A stretch of 64,000 nucleotides of DNA from CAMLHU01 sp049680185. Its GTDB lineage: Bacteria; Gemmatimonadota; Gemmatimonadetes; Gemmatimonadales; GWC2-71-9. Made by a program: the position numbers and the translations under genes. The notes below the pieces were generated by a model, which was not told the DNA's origin, searched no databases, and was given only the letters and a program-made list of their open reading frames with translations. Every line of letters begins with the position of its first letter. The stretch's first letter is position 1. The stretch is from positions 1 through 64,000 of the forward strand of contig JBAUHI010000043.1 of the NCBI GenBank assembly GCA_049680185.1. The letters run 5' to 3'. Shown here one piece after another: positions 24,363 through 33,897 of this stretch.

Positions 24363-27011
24363 ATGCTGAGCACCCTGCTGAGCGAGGTGCGTCACCGGCT
24401 GCGCGCCCTCTTCCAGCGGGCCACGCTGGAACGGGATCTCGACGACGAGCTCCGCTTCCACCTGGACAAGGAAGCGGAAAAGCTCCGGCGCGAGGGTGTG
24501 CCAGCGGCAGAGGCAACGCGCCGCGCCCGCCTGGCCCTCGGCGGCGTCGAGGCCACGAAGGAGGCGACCCGGGACGCACGCGGTGTGGTGGCCCTCGAAC
24601 AGCTGGTACGGGACGCGCGCTACGCCCTCCGCGCGGTCCGCCGAAACCCCGGCTTTGCACTCGTTGCCATCCTGACGCTCGCCCTCGGCATCGGGGCCAA
24701 CACCGCGATCTTCAGCGTGGTGGACGCAGTGCTGTTGCGCCCCCTCCCCTACCAGAACGCCGACCGCCTCGTCACCATCGCGTCGTTCGTGAGCGGGAGG
24801 CCTGGCGCGGACGCCCACTCGGCGATGGCCCTCTCCTACCCCGACTATGAGGACATCGGAAAGCTCACCAACGCGGTGGCAGGCATCGCCGCCTACTCGA
24901 ACGACCGCTACAATTTCCAGACGACTGACGGGGCCCGCGAGCTCCAGGTGGCACGCATCACGGCGGGCCTCTTTCCGGTGCTCGGCACTCCGCCGGTCAT
25001 CGGGCGCACCTTCAGCGCGAGCGAGATGCACGAGCCCCTCGCGGTCATTTCGCACGGACTCTGGGTCACGAACTTCAACGGTGACTCGACGGTGCTCGGC
25101 CGCACGATCTCGCTCGACCAGAAAAGCTTCACGATCATCGGGGTCATGCCCACGGGCTTCGCGTTCCCCGACGCCGCCACCGATGTCTGGATCCCCGTGG
25201 GATGGGCGCTCACCGATGCGCCGCAGATGGCCGATATGCGGATGTATCGCGCCTTCTCGACCGTGGCGCGCCTGGCGCCGGACGCTTCGCTCGACCAGCT
25301 GCGCCACGACCTCGACCTCCTCGGCACCCGCATCACCGCCTCCGGGGAGGCGACCTCGAAGTTCGGGAGCGGGGAGAGCTTCGCGGCGCACCTGCTGCGC
25401 GACCAGATCGTGGGCGACGCGCGACAGCCGCTCCTGATCCTGGTGGGCGCCGTGGCGCTGGTGCTCCTCATCGCCTGCGTGAACGCGGCGAACCTGCTCC
25501 TCGCCCGCGCCAACGCCCGGGAAAAGGAGTTCGCCGTGCGCCGCGCGATCGGCGCGGGCCGCGGGGCGATCATCCGCCAGCTCCTGGTCGAGAGCCTGCT
25601 CCTGGCCCTGGCCGCAGCCGCACTCGGGCTCGTCCTCGCCGCCGTTGGGCTACACCTCCTCGCGGCCCAGGTGCCACGCGGATACACCGTCGGCATCGAT
25701 GGGGCGACCCTCGGCTTCACCCTCCTGTTGGCGGTGGCCACCGGACTCGGCTTCGGCCTCGTTCCGGCCCTCCGCGCGTCGGGGCCGGCCCTGGAACAAT
25801 CACTCCGCGACGGCGCCGGGGGCTCGGCCGGCCGGCCGCACCGGCGGGCACGCAACGTACTCGTCGTGAGCGAAGTGGCGCTGGCGCTGGTGCTGCTCGT
25901 GGGCTCAGCACTCCTCGTGCGGAGCTTCATCAGCCTGAACGCGGTCGATCCCGGATTCGACCCCCAAGGGGTCCTCGCGGCGCAGATCCGACTCACACCG
26001 GCCAGGTACTCGACGGCGAGCCAAAAGCGCACCTTCTACGATGACCTGGTCCAGCGCCTCCGCGCGCAGCCGGGCGTCGGCGCGATCACCATCGCCGACG
26101 GTCTGCCGCTCGCCGAGGTCGTTACAGTGGGGATGGAACCTCAGCACATCCGGCCCGAAGACCCCGACCAGTTCCTCGAGATCGTCGCCATGAGCGTCGG
26201 GCCCGACTTCTTCTCGACCATGCACATCCCGATCCTTCGGGGCCGCGCGATCACCGCCGCGGACCGCGAAGATGCGAAGCACGTCGCCGTGGTGAGCCAA
26301 GCCCTCGCGCACCGCCTCTGGCCGGACCAGGACCCGATCGGCCAGGCCGGGATGGGAGGCGATGGCAGCGCCGTCGTCGTGGGCGTCGCAGCCGACGTGC
26401 GCGACGAATCGCTTGAGCGTGAGGGGAAGCCCGCCGTCTACGTCCCTCTTCCGCAATCGCGCGACAGGGACTACGACGTGATGTGGGTCATCGTACGCTC
26501 GGCGCATCCCTTGCGGGTCATCCCGGAGCTCCGGGGAGTGGTCCACGGGGTGGATCCGATCCAGCCGATCGCGAGCATCTCCACCTACGATGCGATCATC
26601 CAGCAGCAGTACACGAGCCTCCGGCTCATCACCGCTCTCATCACCCTCTTCGCGGTCCTGGCGCTCGTCCTGGCCGTGATCGGCATCGCGGGCGTGACCG
26701 CGTATGCCGTCTCCCAGCGCACCCGGGAGCTGGGGATCCGGATCGCGATGGGCGCCCGCGCATCCGACGTGATCGGTCTCCTGCTGGGCGAGACCGTGGT
26801 GCTCGTCGGGATCGGGCTCCTCATCGGACTCGGGACGGCATTCGGCGTGACCCGCACGCTCCGCTCATTGCTCTTCGGCGTGACCAGCACCGATGCAGCG
26901 ACGTTCGCGGGAACCGCCCTGCTCCTCGGCCTCGTGGCCCTGGTGGCGACTTATGTACCGGCCCGCCGAGCGGCACGGGTGGACCCGGTGGTGGCGCTGC
27001 GGCAGGAATAG
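24363..27011 (+). CDS. ADOP-type ABC transporter permease (FtsX/MacB-like, duplicated)
   Basis: An 882-residue inner-membrane protein. The N-terminal 90 residues form the ADOP-specific helical region (LERDLDDELRFHLDKEAEKL). Then come a first membrane helix, a MacB-type periplasmic domain, a FtsX domain of three spans (VALVLLIACVNAANLLLARA), a second helix/periplasmic unit (VSEVALALVLLVGSALLVRS) and a final FtsX domain ending in ARRAARVDPVVALRQE. The duplicated layout with no nearby ATPase is the hallmark of acidobacterial duplicated orphan permeases. The function may be export or mechanotransmission across the envelope; the substrate is unknown. Confidence 0.92.
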   Translation: MLSTLLSEVRHRLRALFQRATLERDLDDELRFHLDKEAEKLRREGVPAAEATRRARLALGGVEATKEATRDARGVVALEQLVRDARYALRAVRRNPGFALVAILTLALGIGANTAIFSVVDAVLLRPLPYQNADRLVTIASFVSGRPGADAHSAMALSYPDYEDIGKLTNAVAGIAAYSNDRYNFQTTDGARELQVARITAGLFPVLGTPPVIGRTFSASEMHEPLAVISHGLWVTNFNGDSTVLGRTISLDQKSFTIIGVMPTGFAFPDAATDVWIPVGWALTDAPQMADMRMYRAFSTVARLAPDASLDQLRHDLDLLGTRITASGEATSKFGSGESFAAHLLRDQIVGDARQPLLILVGAVALVLLIACVNAANLLLARANAREKEFAVRRAIGAGRGAIIRQLLVESLLLALAAAALGLVLAAVGLHLLAAQVPRGYTVGIDGATLGFTLLLAVATGLGFGLVPALRASGPALEQSLRDGAGGSAGRPHRRARNVLVVSEVALALVLLVGSALLVRSFISLNAVDPGFDPQGVLAAQIRLTPARYSTASQKRTFYDDLVQRLRAQPGVGAITIADGLPLAEVVTVGMEPQHIRPEDPDQFLEIVAMSVGPDFFSTMHIPILRGRAITAADREDAKHVAVVSQALAHRLWPDQDPIGQAGMGGDGSAVVVGVAADVRDESLEREGKPAVYVPLPQSRDRDYDVMWVIVRSAHPLRVIPELRGVVHGVDPIQPIASISTYDAIIQQQYTSLRLITALITLFAVLALVLAVIGIAGVTAYAVSQRTRELGIRIAMGARASDVIGLLLGETVVLVGIGLLIGLGTAFGVTRTLRSLLFGVTSTDAATFAGTALLLGLVALVATYVPARRAARVDPVVALRQE

Positions 27012-27084
27012 GGACCGCTCGGTTCCGTTCGTCAGCCCGCCCACGCATCATTAGTGCTCCATTGTACCCGAGGCCGCCCTCCGC

Positions 27085-27576
27085 GTGACCGACCTTCCCG
27101 CGACGCAGGACCCCGCCCTCCTGCGCCGCCTCCTCCGCGCCAGGGACCGGATGGACGCGGCCTCGGACGAGGAGTGGCCGGTTCCGCGCCTGGCGCAGGT
27201 GAGTGGCGTCTCTTCGGCCCATTTTGCGCGCTCGTTCAAGGAGGCGTTCGGCGTGCCGCCGCACCGCTACCTCCTTACCCGGCGGATCGAACGCGCCTCG
27301 ACGCTCCTCCGCGAGACCGATCTCTCCATTACCGCGATCGCCTTCCAGACCGGCTGGCAGAGCCTGGGGACGTTCGGGCGCACCTTCCGCGACATCACCG
27401 GGGCAAGCCCGAGCGCCATCCGCGCCCGTGGGAAGACCAGCTCCCGCGCGCCCAGTCCGGTGCCCGCCTGCGTCCAGCGCGCCGCCCACCGCCCTCATCT
27501 GACGACCGCAGTTTCGGAGAAGCGGCGCCGAACGTTGAACGCTATGATCGGGTCACCCAAAATGGAGGCCCGATGA
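27085..27576 (+). CDS. AraC-family transcriptional regulator (HTH domain only)
   Basis: A 163-residue protein from a GTG at 27085. Residues about 12-115 are one AraC double helix-turn-helix domain: VPRLAQVSGVSSAHFARSFK, then LLTRRIERASTLLRETDLSI and IAFQTGWQSLGTFGRTFRDI. There is no ligand-binding domain, so it may respond to its concentration or to a partner. The C-terminal tail is basic and unstructured. Its stop overlaps the next start (ATGA at 27573-27576), so regulator and VOC gene are translationally coupled. Confidence 0.85.
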   Translation: MTDLPATQDPALLRRLLRARDRMDAASDEEWPVPRLAQVSGVSSAHFARSFKEAFGVPPHRYLLTRRIERASTLLRETDLSITAIAFQTGWQSLGTFGRTFRDITGASPSAIRARGKTSSRAPSPVPACVQRAAHRPHLTTAVSEKRRRTLNAMIGSPKMEAR

Positions 27577-27980
27577 GTCAAGGGATCGAAGTGGTCGGCC
27601 TGTACGTCCACGACCAGGATGAGGCGCTCGCGTTCTACGTCGAGAAGCTCGGCTTTCGCGTCCACACCGATGTCAAGAACGGTGACTTTCGCTGGCTCAC
27701 GGTCCAGCACCCCGACCAGCCGTCGTTCCAGCTCGGCCTGTTCTTGCCCGGGCCGCCGGTGCTCGATGCCGGCACGGCGCAGTCGGTGCGCGCCATCGTC
27801 GCGAAAGGAGCGATGCCGCCGCTCGTGCTGGTGGTGGATGATTGCCGAGCGGCATTCACGCGGATGCAGGCGAAGGGGGTCGAGTTCACCCAGGAGCCGG
27901 TGGACCGCTACGGCACGGTGGACGCGGGGTTCCGCGATCCGTCGGGGAATGGCTGGAAACTGATCCAGGCACGCCGCTGA
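27573..27980 (+). CDS. VOC superfamily protein (glyoxalase-like)
   Basis: A 135-residue VOC domain. It begins IEVVGLYVHDQDEALAFYVE, KLGFRVHTDVKNGDFRWLTV, and ends GTVDAGFRDPSGNGWKLIQA. AATGGAGG before the ATG is a strong ribosome site. It is coupled to the AraC-type regulator upstream and lies 3 bases before the DUF1801 gene. The AraC-VOC pair is a common arrangement of small detoxification units; the substrate is unknown. Confidence 0.88.
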   Translation: MSQGIEVVGLYVHDQDEALAFYVEKLGFRVHTDVKNGDFRWLTVQHPDQPSFQLGLFLPGPPVLDAGTAQSVRAIVAKGAMPPLVLVVDDCRAAFTRMQAKGVEFTQEPVDRYGTVDAGFRDPSGNGWKLIQARR

Positions 27981-27983
27981 GGC

Positions 27984-28382
27984 ATGATGAAAAAGAACCC
28001 ATCGAAGACCGGTGAGTCTCCATCGGCTCTGATCACCGCGCGGATCAAGGAGTATGATGACTGGCGAGGCAAAACGCTGGCCCGCCTCCGCGCGCTCATC
28101 AAGGATGCTGATCCGGCAGTCGTCGAGGAATGGAAGTGGGCGGTCCCGGTCTGGTCGCACGACGGGATCATCTGCACCGGCGAGGTGTACAAACAGGCGG
28201 TCAAGATGACCTTTGCCCACGGCGCAGCCCTCAAGGACCCTGCACGCCTCTTCAACGCGAGCCTCGAAGGGGCCACTCGGCGCGCCATCGACTTCGGCGA
28301 AGGGGAGAAGGTCGACGAGACCGCACTCAAGGCGCTGATCCGTGCGGCGGTCAAGCTGAATCGGTCGCGCGCCGAGCGTTGA
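27984..28382 (+). CDS. DUF1801 domain protein
   Basis: A 132-residue protein with the DUF1801 pattern: LARLRALIKDADPAVVEEWK, VPVWSHDGIICTGEVYKQAV, KMTFAHGAALKDPARLF and a C-terminal helix. It lies 3 bases after the VOC gene and is the third gene of that set. It is distinct in sequence from the DUF1801 gene at 14081. The biochemical role of the family is not established. Confidence 0.85.
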   Translation: MMKKNPSKTGESPSALITARIKEYDDWRGKTLARLRALIKDADPAVVEEWKWAVPVWSHDGIICTGEVYKQAVKMTFAHGAALKDPARLFNASLEGATRRAIDFGEGEKVDETALKALIRAAVKLNRSRAER

Positions 28383-28487
28383 GGGCGCCGGCGCGAGCCC
28401 CTCTGTGCAAACCCGGGCCCTGCAACTCGTCTTCTGGTGATCCGCCCGACCACAGCGACCCTGCTCCTTCCTCTGCCAGGTATCACC

Positions 28488-29171
28488 ATGAAGATCACCG
28501 CGTTCGCGGCACTCTGGCTGTCAGTTACCGCCCTCCCCGTCGCCGCACAGCAGCCCCGCAATTTCGGGCCCTATCTCATCGCCGACCGTGCGGCGGAGAT
28601 CACGCTCGCGCGGACCGCGGCACCCAGGAACGTGTCCGATTCTGCGACCATCATGGTGATGACCCGCACCGGCTTCGTCGAAGCGGTGCACGGCACCAAC
28701 GGATTTACCTGTGCCGTCTTTCGCTCCTTCGCGGCGCCGAGCAGCGATCGGAATCTCTGGAACGTGAAGATCAGCGCGCCACAATGCTTCAACGCTCCCG
28801 CCACGCAGAGCGTTCTCCCGATGTGGCTCAAGCGGATGGACTGGATCCTCAGCGGCGCCACCCCGACACAAGCCGACGCGCGGACCGCGAAGGCCTATGC
28901 CACGCACGAGTTCCGTGCGCCCGCCGCTGGCGCGATGGCGTACATGCTCTCGCATGAGCAGTACCTGAGCGACCGCGACCCGCATTGGATGCCGCACCTG
29001 ATGTTCTTCTACGACACATCCCTTCCCGCGTCGATGCTGGGCGCCGCTGACGAGGGATCCCCGATCATCGATGGCTCCCCGGCGGTGTCGGACGCTCCGT
29101 TCGTGACCGCCCTCATTCCGGTGCGCCGTTGGTCCGACGGCTCAAATGCACTTCCGACCTCCGGGCGCTGA
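28488..29171 (+). CDS. secreted protein of unknown function
   Basis: A 227-residue protein with a clear leader (MKITAFAALWLSVTALPVAA, then QQP). The body has the blocks VMTRTGFVEAVHGTNGFTCA, WMPHLMFFYDTSLPASMLG and FVTALIPVRRWSDG. Proteins with this pattern occur in several soil phyla, but I know of no function. The stop is followed directly by the GTG of the next gene, so the two are probably co-expressed. Confidence 0.65.
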   Translation: MKITAFAALWLSVTALPVAAQQPRNFGPYLIADRAAEITLARTAAPRNVSDSATIMVMTRTGFVEAVHGTNGFTCAVFRSFAAPSSDRNLWNVKISAPQCFNAPATQSVLPMWLKRMDWILSGATPTQADARTAKAYATHEFRAPAAGAMAYMLSHEQYLSDRDPHWMPHLMFFYDTSLPASMLGAADEGSPIIDGSPAVSDAPFVTALIPVRRWSDGSNALPTSGR

Positions 29172-29981
29172 GTGACCACTGTGGATCGCGCAGCGGGGAT
29201 CTCCCGCGCCGGATTCGCCTCGGCGATGATCTCACTCGGTGTCGTCGGCCTGGTATTCCGCGACTTTCCCCTGATCTGGGGCACCTTCCCAGGGGGGATC
29301 GCCGGCGGAGCGACGCTCGCTTCCGTCGCGTCGGTCGTCGCGCTCGCGGTCGGGATCGGGCTGCTCATTCCGAGGACGGCAATGGCCGCCTCGCTCGCCC
29401 TATTCATCTATGTCGCTCTCTGGTGGCTGGTCCTCAAGGTGCCTCCGGTCGTGCAACAGCCCGGTACCGAGGTGAGTTGGCTCGAGTGCGGGATGTACGG
29501 GATGCTGCTGACGGGGGCGTGGACACTCTACACCGTTTCTGGGGTCCGCCGCTTCCCCGGGGATGAGTGGGGTCGGAATATCGCGCGCCAGTTCTTCGGC
29601 CTGGCGCTCATCCCGGTCGGGATCTCCCACTTCGTGTACGTCGCCGACGCCTTGCCGATGGTGCCGGCTTGGCTCCCGTTCCACGTCGACTGGGTCTACT
29701 TCACCGGTGCCTGCCACCTCGCCGCCGGCTTCGGGATCGTCTGCACCATCCTGCCACGCCTTGCTGTCTGCCTGGAAGCGGTGATGGTCAGCTTGTTCAC
29801 CCTCCTCGTCTGGGTGCCGGCGGTGATCACGGCCCCCGCGACCCGCACCAATTGGACGGAGCTCTGGGTGTCGTGGGCCGTCTCCGCCGCAGCGGTGGTC
29901 GTAGCCCTGCACACGCCGGCGCTGCGCACTTTCAAGAGACCGACCTCCCGGCGCCGCCCAACCACACCGCACGCACCATAG
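29172..29981 (+). CDS. multi-span membrane protein (DoxX-like)
   Basis: A 269-residue protein with about seven membrane spans. The stretch FFGLALIPVGISHFVYVADA, VPAWLPFHVDWVYFTGACHL is reminiscent of DoxX/DoxD-type proteins. It begins at a GTG immediately after the stop of the secreted protein. A basic, proline-rich tail (FKRPTSRRRPT) should lie in the cytoplasm. Function unknown. Confidence 0.65.
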   Translation: MTTVDRAAGISRAGFASAMISLGVVGLVFRDFPLIWGTFPGGIAGGATLASVASVVALAVGIGLLIPRTAMAASLALFIYVALWWLVLKVPPVVQQPGTEVSWLECGMYGMLLTGAWTLYTVSGVRRFPGDEWGRNIARQFFGLALIPVGISHFVYVADALPMVPAWLPFHVDWVYFTGACHLAAGFGIVCTILPRLAVCLEAVMVSLFTLLVWVPAVITAPATRTNWTELWVSWAVSAAAVVVALHTPALRTFKRPTSRRRPTTPHAP

Positions 29982-30093
29982 TGAATAGGACGGTTGACCA
30001 GGGTACGAAGCGGGGGGGCCGATCGGCGCCCCCGCATTGCGTTCGGGGCTGCCCTGCCTTCATTTCCAGAGGGCGCATTCCAACGGGAGTACG

Positions 30094-30426
30094 ATGGAGA
30101 CGCTGATGCGATCGCTCACAGTGGTGATACCGCTACTGTTCATCGGTGCATTGATCGCGTTGCCGATCCTGTATGTCAGCTACCGCAACGCCCCCGGACC
30201 CAAGCAGGAGCTGTCCGTACTTCGGTACATCGCCGTGACCACCACCGCCGGTGTGGCGGGATTCATCGCCGGCACGATGGCGGGGATACTCGCCGCCTGC
30301 TCGTCCGCGTCGTCCGGCAACCTCTGCGGACTGATCGGCGTGTTCGGTGTCGGCCCGGTCGTCTCAGCCTTGTCGATCTTCTTCTCAGCCCGGTACTTGA
30401 CCCGACAAGCGCTGCGCGCGACCTGA
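30094..30426 (+). CDS. small membrane protein of unknown function
   Basis: A 110-residue protein with three hydrophobic segments (TVVIPLLFIGALIALPILYV, TTAGVAGFIAGTMAGILAAC, GVGPVVSALSIFFSARYL). ACGGGAG precedes the ATG at 30094. A Cys-rich stretch (ACSSASSGNLCG) lies between the last two segments. No family recognised. Confidence 0.55.
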   Translation: METLMRSLTVVIPLLFIGALIALPILYVSYRNAPGPKQELSVLRYIAVTTTAGVAGFIAGTMAGILAACSSASSGNLCGLIGVFGVGPVVSALSIFFSARYLTRQALRAT

Positions 30427-30487
30427 CGGTCGTTTCCGATCATCCGCACCCGCCGTGCGTACGTCTACTCAACCGAGGCACCCTTTC

Positions 30488-30895
30488 ATGGCCACCGTCC
30501 AGGTCCGCTACATCGTCCATGACGTCGATGCTGCCATCGCGTTCTACACCACGCAGCTCGATTTCACGCTCGTGATGCATCCCGCCCCGCCCTTCGCGAT
30601 GCTCTCCCGCGGCGACCTCCGGCTGGTGTTGAGCGCACCCAACCCGATGGGCGGCGGTGGACAGTCGCTGCCCGACGGACAGACGCCGAGCCCCGGCGGG
30701 TGGAATCGGTTCGCGATCGAGACACCGGATATCGCAGCCTTGGTCGAGAGGCTGCGCAATGCCGGGGTCCACTTTCGCAGCGATATCATCACCGGCGTAG
30801 GCGGCAAGCAGGTGATCGTCGACGACCCCTCCGGCAATCCGATCGAGCTCTTCGAGCCGACGATGGCCGACGCACGCCTCGAAGGTCGGAAGTGA
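30488..30895 (+). CDS. VOC superfamily protein (glyoxalase-like)
   Basis: A 135-residue VOC domain: VRYIVHDVDAAIAFYTTQLD at the start, FAMLSRGDLRLVLSAPNPMG in the middle, GGKQVIVDDPSGNPIELFEP at the end with the metal-site Glu. The stop is followed by a single base-overlap context with the GH89 gene (TGA then ATG at 30896), so the two are probably transcribed together although functionally unrelated. Confidence 0.88.
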   Translation: MATVQVRYIVHDVDAAIAFYTTQLDFTLVMHPAPPFAMLSRGDLRLVLSAPNPMGGGGQSLPDGQTPSPGGWNRFAIETPDIAALVERLRNAGVHFRSDIITGVGGKQVIVDDPSGNPIELFEPTMADARLEGRK

Positions 30896-33106
30896 ATGGG
30901 ACCCTCTCGCACGGCACTCATTCTTGCCGCCACGCTCGTTGCGTCGACGGCTGCCGCCCAACGCCCCAGCGTGGACCTCGCGGCCGCCACCGCACTCATC
31001 GAGCGTGTGGTCCCCGGCCACGCCGCCGACTTCCGGCTGGCCCAGATCCCCGACAGCGCCGGCCGGGATGTCTTCGAAGTGGCCCAGGATGGCCGCCAGA
31101 TCGTCCTCCGCGGATCGTCGGGAGTCGCGCTCGCGTCGGCGCTCAACTGGTACCTGGAGCACGTCGCGCTGGTGAACGTCTCCCTCCCGCTCCAGCCGAT
31201 CCACTTGTCAACACTGCCGCCGATCCCTGCCCCAGTCCGCATTACCACTCCTTACCGCATCCGGTACTTCTTCAACTACTGCACCTTCTCCTACTCGATG
31301 GCCTGGTGGGGTTGGACCGATTGGCAGCGGATGATCGACTGGATGGCGCTCAAGGGGATCAACACCCCCCTTGCCGTCACCGGCCAGGAAGCGGTCTGGC
31401 GCGCCACGCTCACGGACCTGGGCTTTTCGCACGCGCAGATCTCTGCCTTCCTCGTGGGTCCCGCCTACCTCCCCTGGGGATGGATGGGGAACATCGACGG
31501 CCTCGGCGGCCCCCTCCCCGACTCCTGGATCGACAGCCACATCGCCCTGGAACGCCAGATCCTTGCGCGCGAGCGTGCGCTCGGCATGACGCCGGTGCTC
31601 CAAGGGTTCACCGGTCACGTGCCGAAGTCGATCACGCAGGTGTTCCCGGGCGCCCACATCCACCAGACCGGTGACTGGTCGGCCGGATTCAGCGGCACCT
31701 GGTTCCTCGACCCGCTCGATCCGCTCTTCCAGCGCATCGGCCGGCGCTTCATCGAACGCCAGACCGAGCTCTACGGCACCGACCACCTCTACGCCGCCGA
31801 TCCGTTCAACGAGATCGACCCGCCGTCGAATGACTCCACCTTCCTCGCGGGGATGGGCCACGCCATCTACTCCTCGATGGCCCAGGCAGACCCGAAGGCC
31901 GTCTGGCTCCTCCAGGGTTGGTTCCTCTACTACCAGACGAAATTCTGGCAGGACCCAGAGGCCGAGGCGTTCCTCGGCGCCGTGCCGGATGATCGGATGG
32001 TCGTGCTCGATCTCTGGGGCGATCGCCACCCGGTGTGGCAGGCGCGCCATGCCTTCTACGGCAAGCCGTGGGTGTGGAACGTGCTCTACAATTTCGGCGG
32101 CAAGACCAGCGTCAACGGCGACCTCCCCTCCATCACCCGGAACCTCGACAGCGCACTCCGGAGCCCGGCCCACGGACAGCTGGTGGGACTCGGCATGATG
32201 ATGGAAGGCCTGGGGACCAATCCGATCGTCCCCGACCTCGTGATGGACCAGATCTGGCGTGACAGCGTGCCCGACTTGAGCGCGTGGACGCACGACTACA
32301 TCTCCCGCCGCTACGACGCCGCCAATTCCGCCGCGTGGTACGCGTGGCAGCGGCTGCTCGAGACGGCGTTCCGCTCCAGCGCCCAGACCGGGAACTTCCT
32401 GGCCGAACGTCCGCAGTTCTACACCAAGGGCACGGCCTACCGCTCCGAGCCGGTGGCGCCGTATGACACGCGGATACTGACCGAGGCGCTGGATTCGCTG
32501 CTGAGCGCTGCCCCCGCACTCAGCGGCAACGACAATTACCGCTACGACGTCGTCAACCTCACGCGTCAGATCCTGGGTCAGTTGGCCATTCCGCTGGTGA
32601 CCCAGGTGCAGGCCGCATATACCCGCGGCGATCGTCCGGCGCTCGCGGCCGCGGAATCACGCGTGATCGGTCTCCTCGGCGATCTCGACACCTTGGTGGG
32701 AACGCGGAAGGAGTTCCTGCTCGGACGCTGGATCGACGCCGCACGGGCGTGGGGCCACACCGACGCGGAGCGCCGGCTGTATGAGTGGAATGCGCGGAAC
32801 ATCATCACGCTGTGGGGCAACAAGTGCACGGAGGGCCAGAACGACGATCTCAACCTGTACGCCTTCAAGGAATGGGCGGGGATGTTCTCGTCGTATTTCC
32901 TGCCGCGCTGGAAGGTGTTCTTTGCGGGGCTCGACCATTCGCTTGATACAGGGGTCCCGTTCGACCGGGCTCCTTTTGCCGTCCAGATGTGCACCTGGGA
33001 GCAGGGGTGGTCGCACGCCGAGACGCCCTTCCCCGCCGAACCCAGGGGTGATGCGGTCGCGACCGCAGAGCGGCTCCGGAACGCATACCGGGACCTGCTG
33101 CGGTAG
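30896..33106 (+). CDS. alpha-N-acetylglucosaminidase, GH89 family
   Basis: A 736-residue exported glycosidase. After a leader (ALILAATLVASTAAAQ) come the NAGLU N-terminal domain, the TIM-barrel (YRIRYFFNYCTFSYSMAWWG, WDxMxxKGINTPLAVTGQE-type block) and the helical C-terminal domain. The acid/base Glu is in DPFNEIDPPS and the nucleophile Glu in LGMMMEGLGTNP, matching the Glu pair of human NAGLU. Length and domain order are normal. It should release terminal alpha-linked GlcNAc from glycans in the periplasm. No sugar transporter or other glycosidase is adjacent. Confidence 0.92.
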   Translation: MGPSRTALILAATLVASTAAAQRPSVDLAAATALIERVVPGHAADFRLAQIPDSAGRDVFEVAQDGRQIVLRGSSGVALASALNWYLEHVALVNVSLPLQPIHLSTLPPIPAPVRITTPYRIRYFFNYCTFSYSMAWWGWTDWQRMIDWMALKGINTPLAVTGQEAVWRATLTDLGFSHAQISAFLVGPAYLPWGWMGNIDGLGGPLPDSWIDSHIALERQILARERALGMTPVLQGFTGHVPKSITQVFPGAHIHQTGDWSAGFSGTWFLDPLDPLFQRIGRRFIERQTELYGTDHLYAADPFNEIDPPSNDSTFLAGMGHAIYSSMAQADPKAVWLLQGWFLYYQTKFWQDPEAEAFLGAVPDDRMVVLDLWGDRHPVWQARHAFYGKPWVWNVLYNFGGKTSVNGDLPSITRNLDSALRSPAHGQLVGLGMMMEGLGTNPIVPDLVMDQIWRDSVPDLSAWTHDYISRRYDAANSAAWYAWQRLLETAFRSSAQTGNFLAERPQFYTKGTAYRSEPVAPYDTRILTEALDSLLSAAPALSGNDNYRYDVVNLTRQILGQLAIPLVTQVQAAYTRGDRPALAAAESRVIGLLGDLDTLVGTRKEFLLGRWIDAARAWGHTDAERRLYEWNARNIITLWGNKCTEGQNDDLNLYAFKEWAGMFSSYFLPRWKVFFAGLDHSLDTGVPFDRAPFAVQMCTWEQGWSHAETPFPAEPRGDAVATAERLRNAYRDLLR

Positions 33107-33131
33107 GGTACGGGCTCCGTCTATCTTTCCG

Positions 33132-33848
33132 ATGACCGGACTGTCGGTCTCCATCGCTACTATAGAAAGCTCTGCTGACTTGACCCACGCCGCCCTCAAG
33201 TTCGTGCCGCTGGCCTTCGGCGCCCTGCTGCCGTTGCTCAATCCGCTGGGCACCGCACTGATCCTGATGAACATCGTGGGCGATGAGCCGCCGGAGGTGT
33301 ATCACCGGATGGCGCGACGCATCGCGTTCAACATGGTCATCTTCATCGCGGTGATCGAGCTCCTGGGTGCCGCGATCCTCAAGTTCTTCGGCATCACCTT
33401 GCCGGTGCTGCAGGTCGCCGGGGGTCTGACCCTCGCCATCATGGGTTGGACGATGCTCAACGCGCACGATGCCCCGGTGACGGACAAGCCGAGCCTGCCG
33501 CGCGGCGTCGACAGCGTGATGTCCCAGGTGTTCTATCCGTTCACCTTCCCGCTCACCGTCGGCCCCGGGGTCATCGTGGTGGTGCTCACCTTGAGCGCCG
33601 ATGCCTCGGGGAGGGATTGGGAAGCGACCCTGCTGGCGCACCTGGCGATCTTCGTCGCCGTGATCCTGCTGGCGGTGGTGGTGTTCCTGAGCTATGCCTA
33701 CGCGCCTCGGCTGCAGCGGATGATCCCCACCCACGTGGCCAGCGGGGTGCAGCGCCTGGTCTCCTTCATCCTGCTCTGCATCGGGGCGCAGATCGCCTGG
33801 GGCGGCATCGCCACGCTTCTGAGCTCACTCTCGGGGACGCCCGGGTGA
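33132..33848 (+). CDS. MarC-family integral membrane protein
   Basis: A 238-residue protein with six membrane spans, of the MarC/NAAT family. Signature segments are PLAFGALLPLLNPLGTALIL near the start and YPFTFPLTVGPGVIVVVLTL in the middle. The family was once linked to multiple antibiotic resistance, which was later questioned. TATCTT ends five bases before the ATG, so the message may be leaderless; alternative starts lie downstream. Confidence 0.88.
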   Translation: MTGLSVSIATIESSADLTHAALKFVPLAFGALLPLLNPLGTALILMNIVGDEPPEVYHRMARRIAFNMVIFIAVIELLGAAILKFFGITLPVLQVAGGLTLAIMGWTMLNAHDAPVTDKPSLPRGVDSVMSQVFYPFTFPLTVGPGVIVVVLTLSADASGRDWEATLLAHLAIFVAVILLAVVVFLSYAYAPRLQRMIPTHVASGVQRLVSFILLCIGAQIAWGGIATLLSSLSGTPG

Positions 33849-33897
33849 GCGCGCTCCACACCCCCAACTTCCACCACTGACCATAGATCGGGAAACC

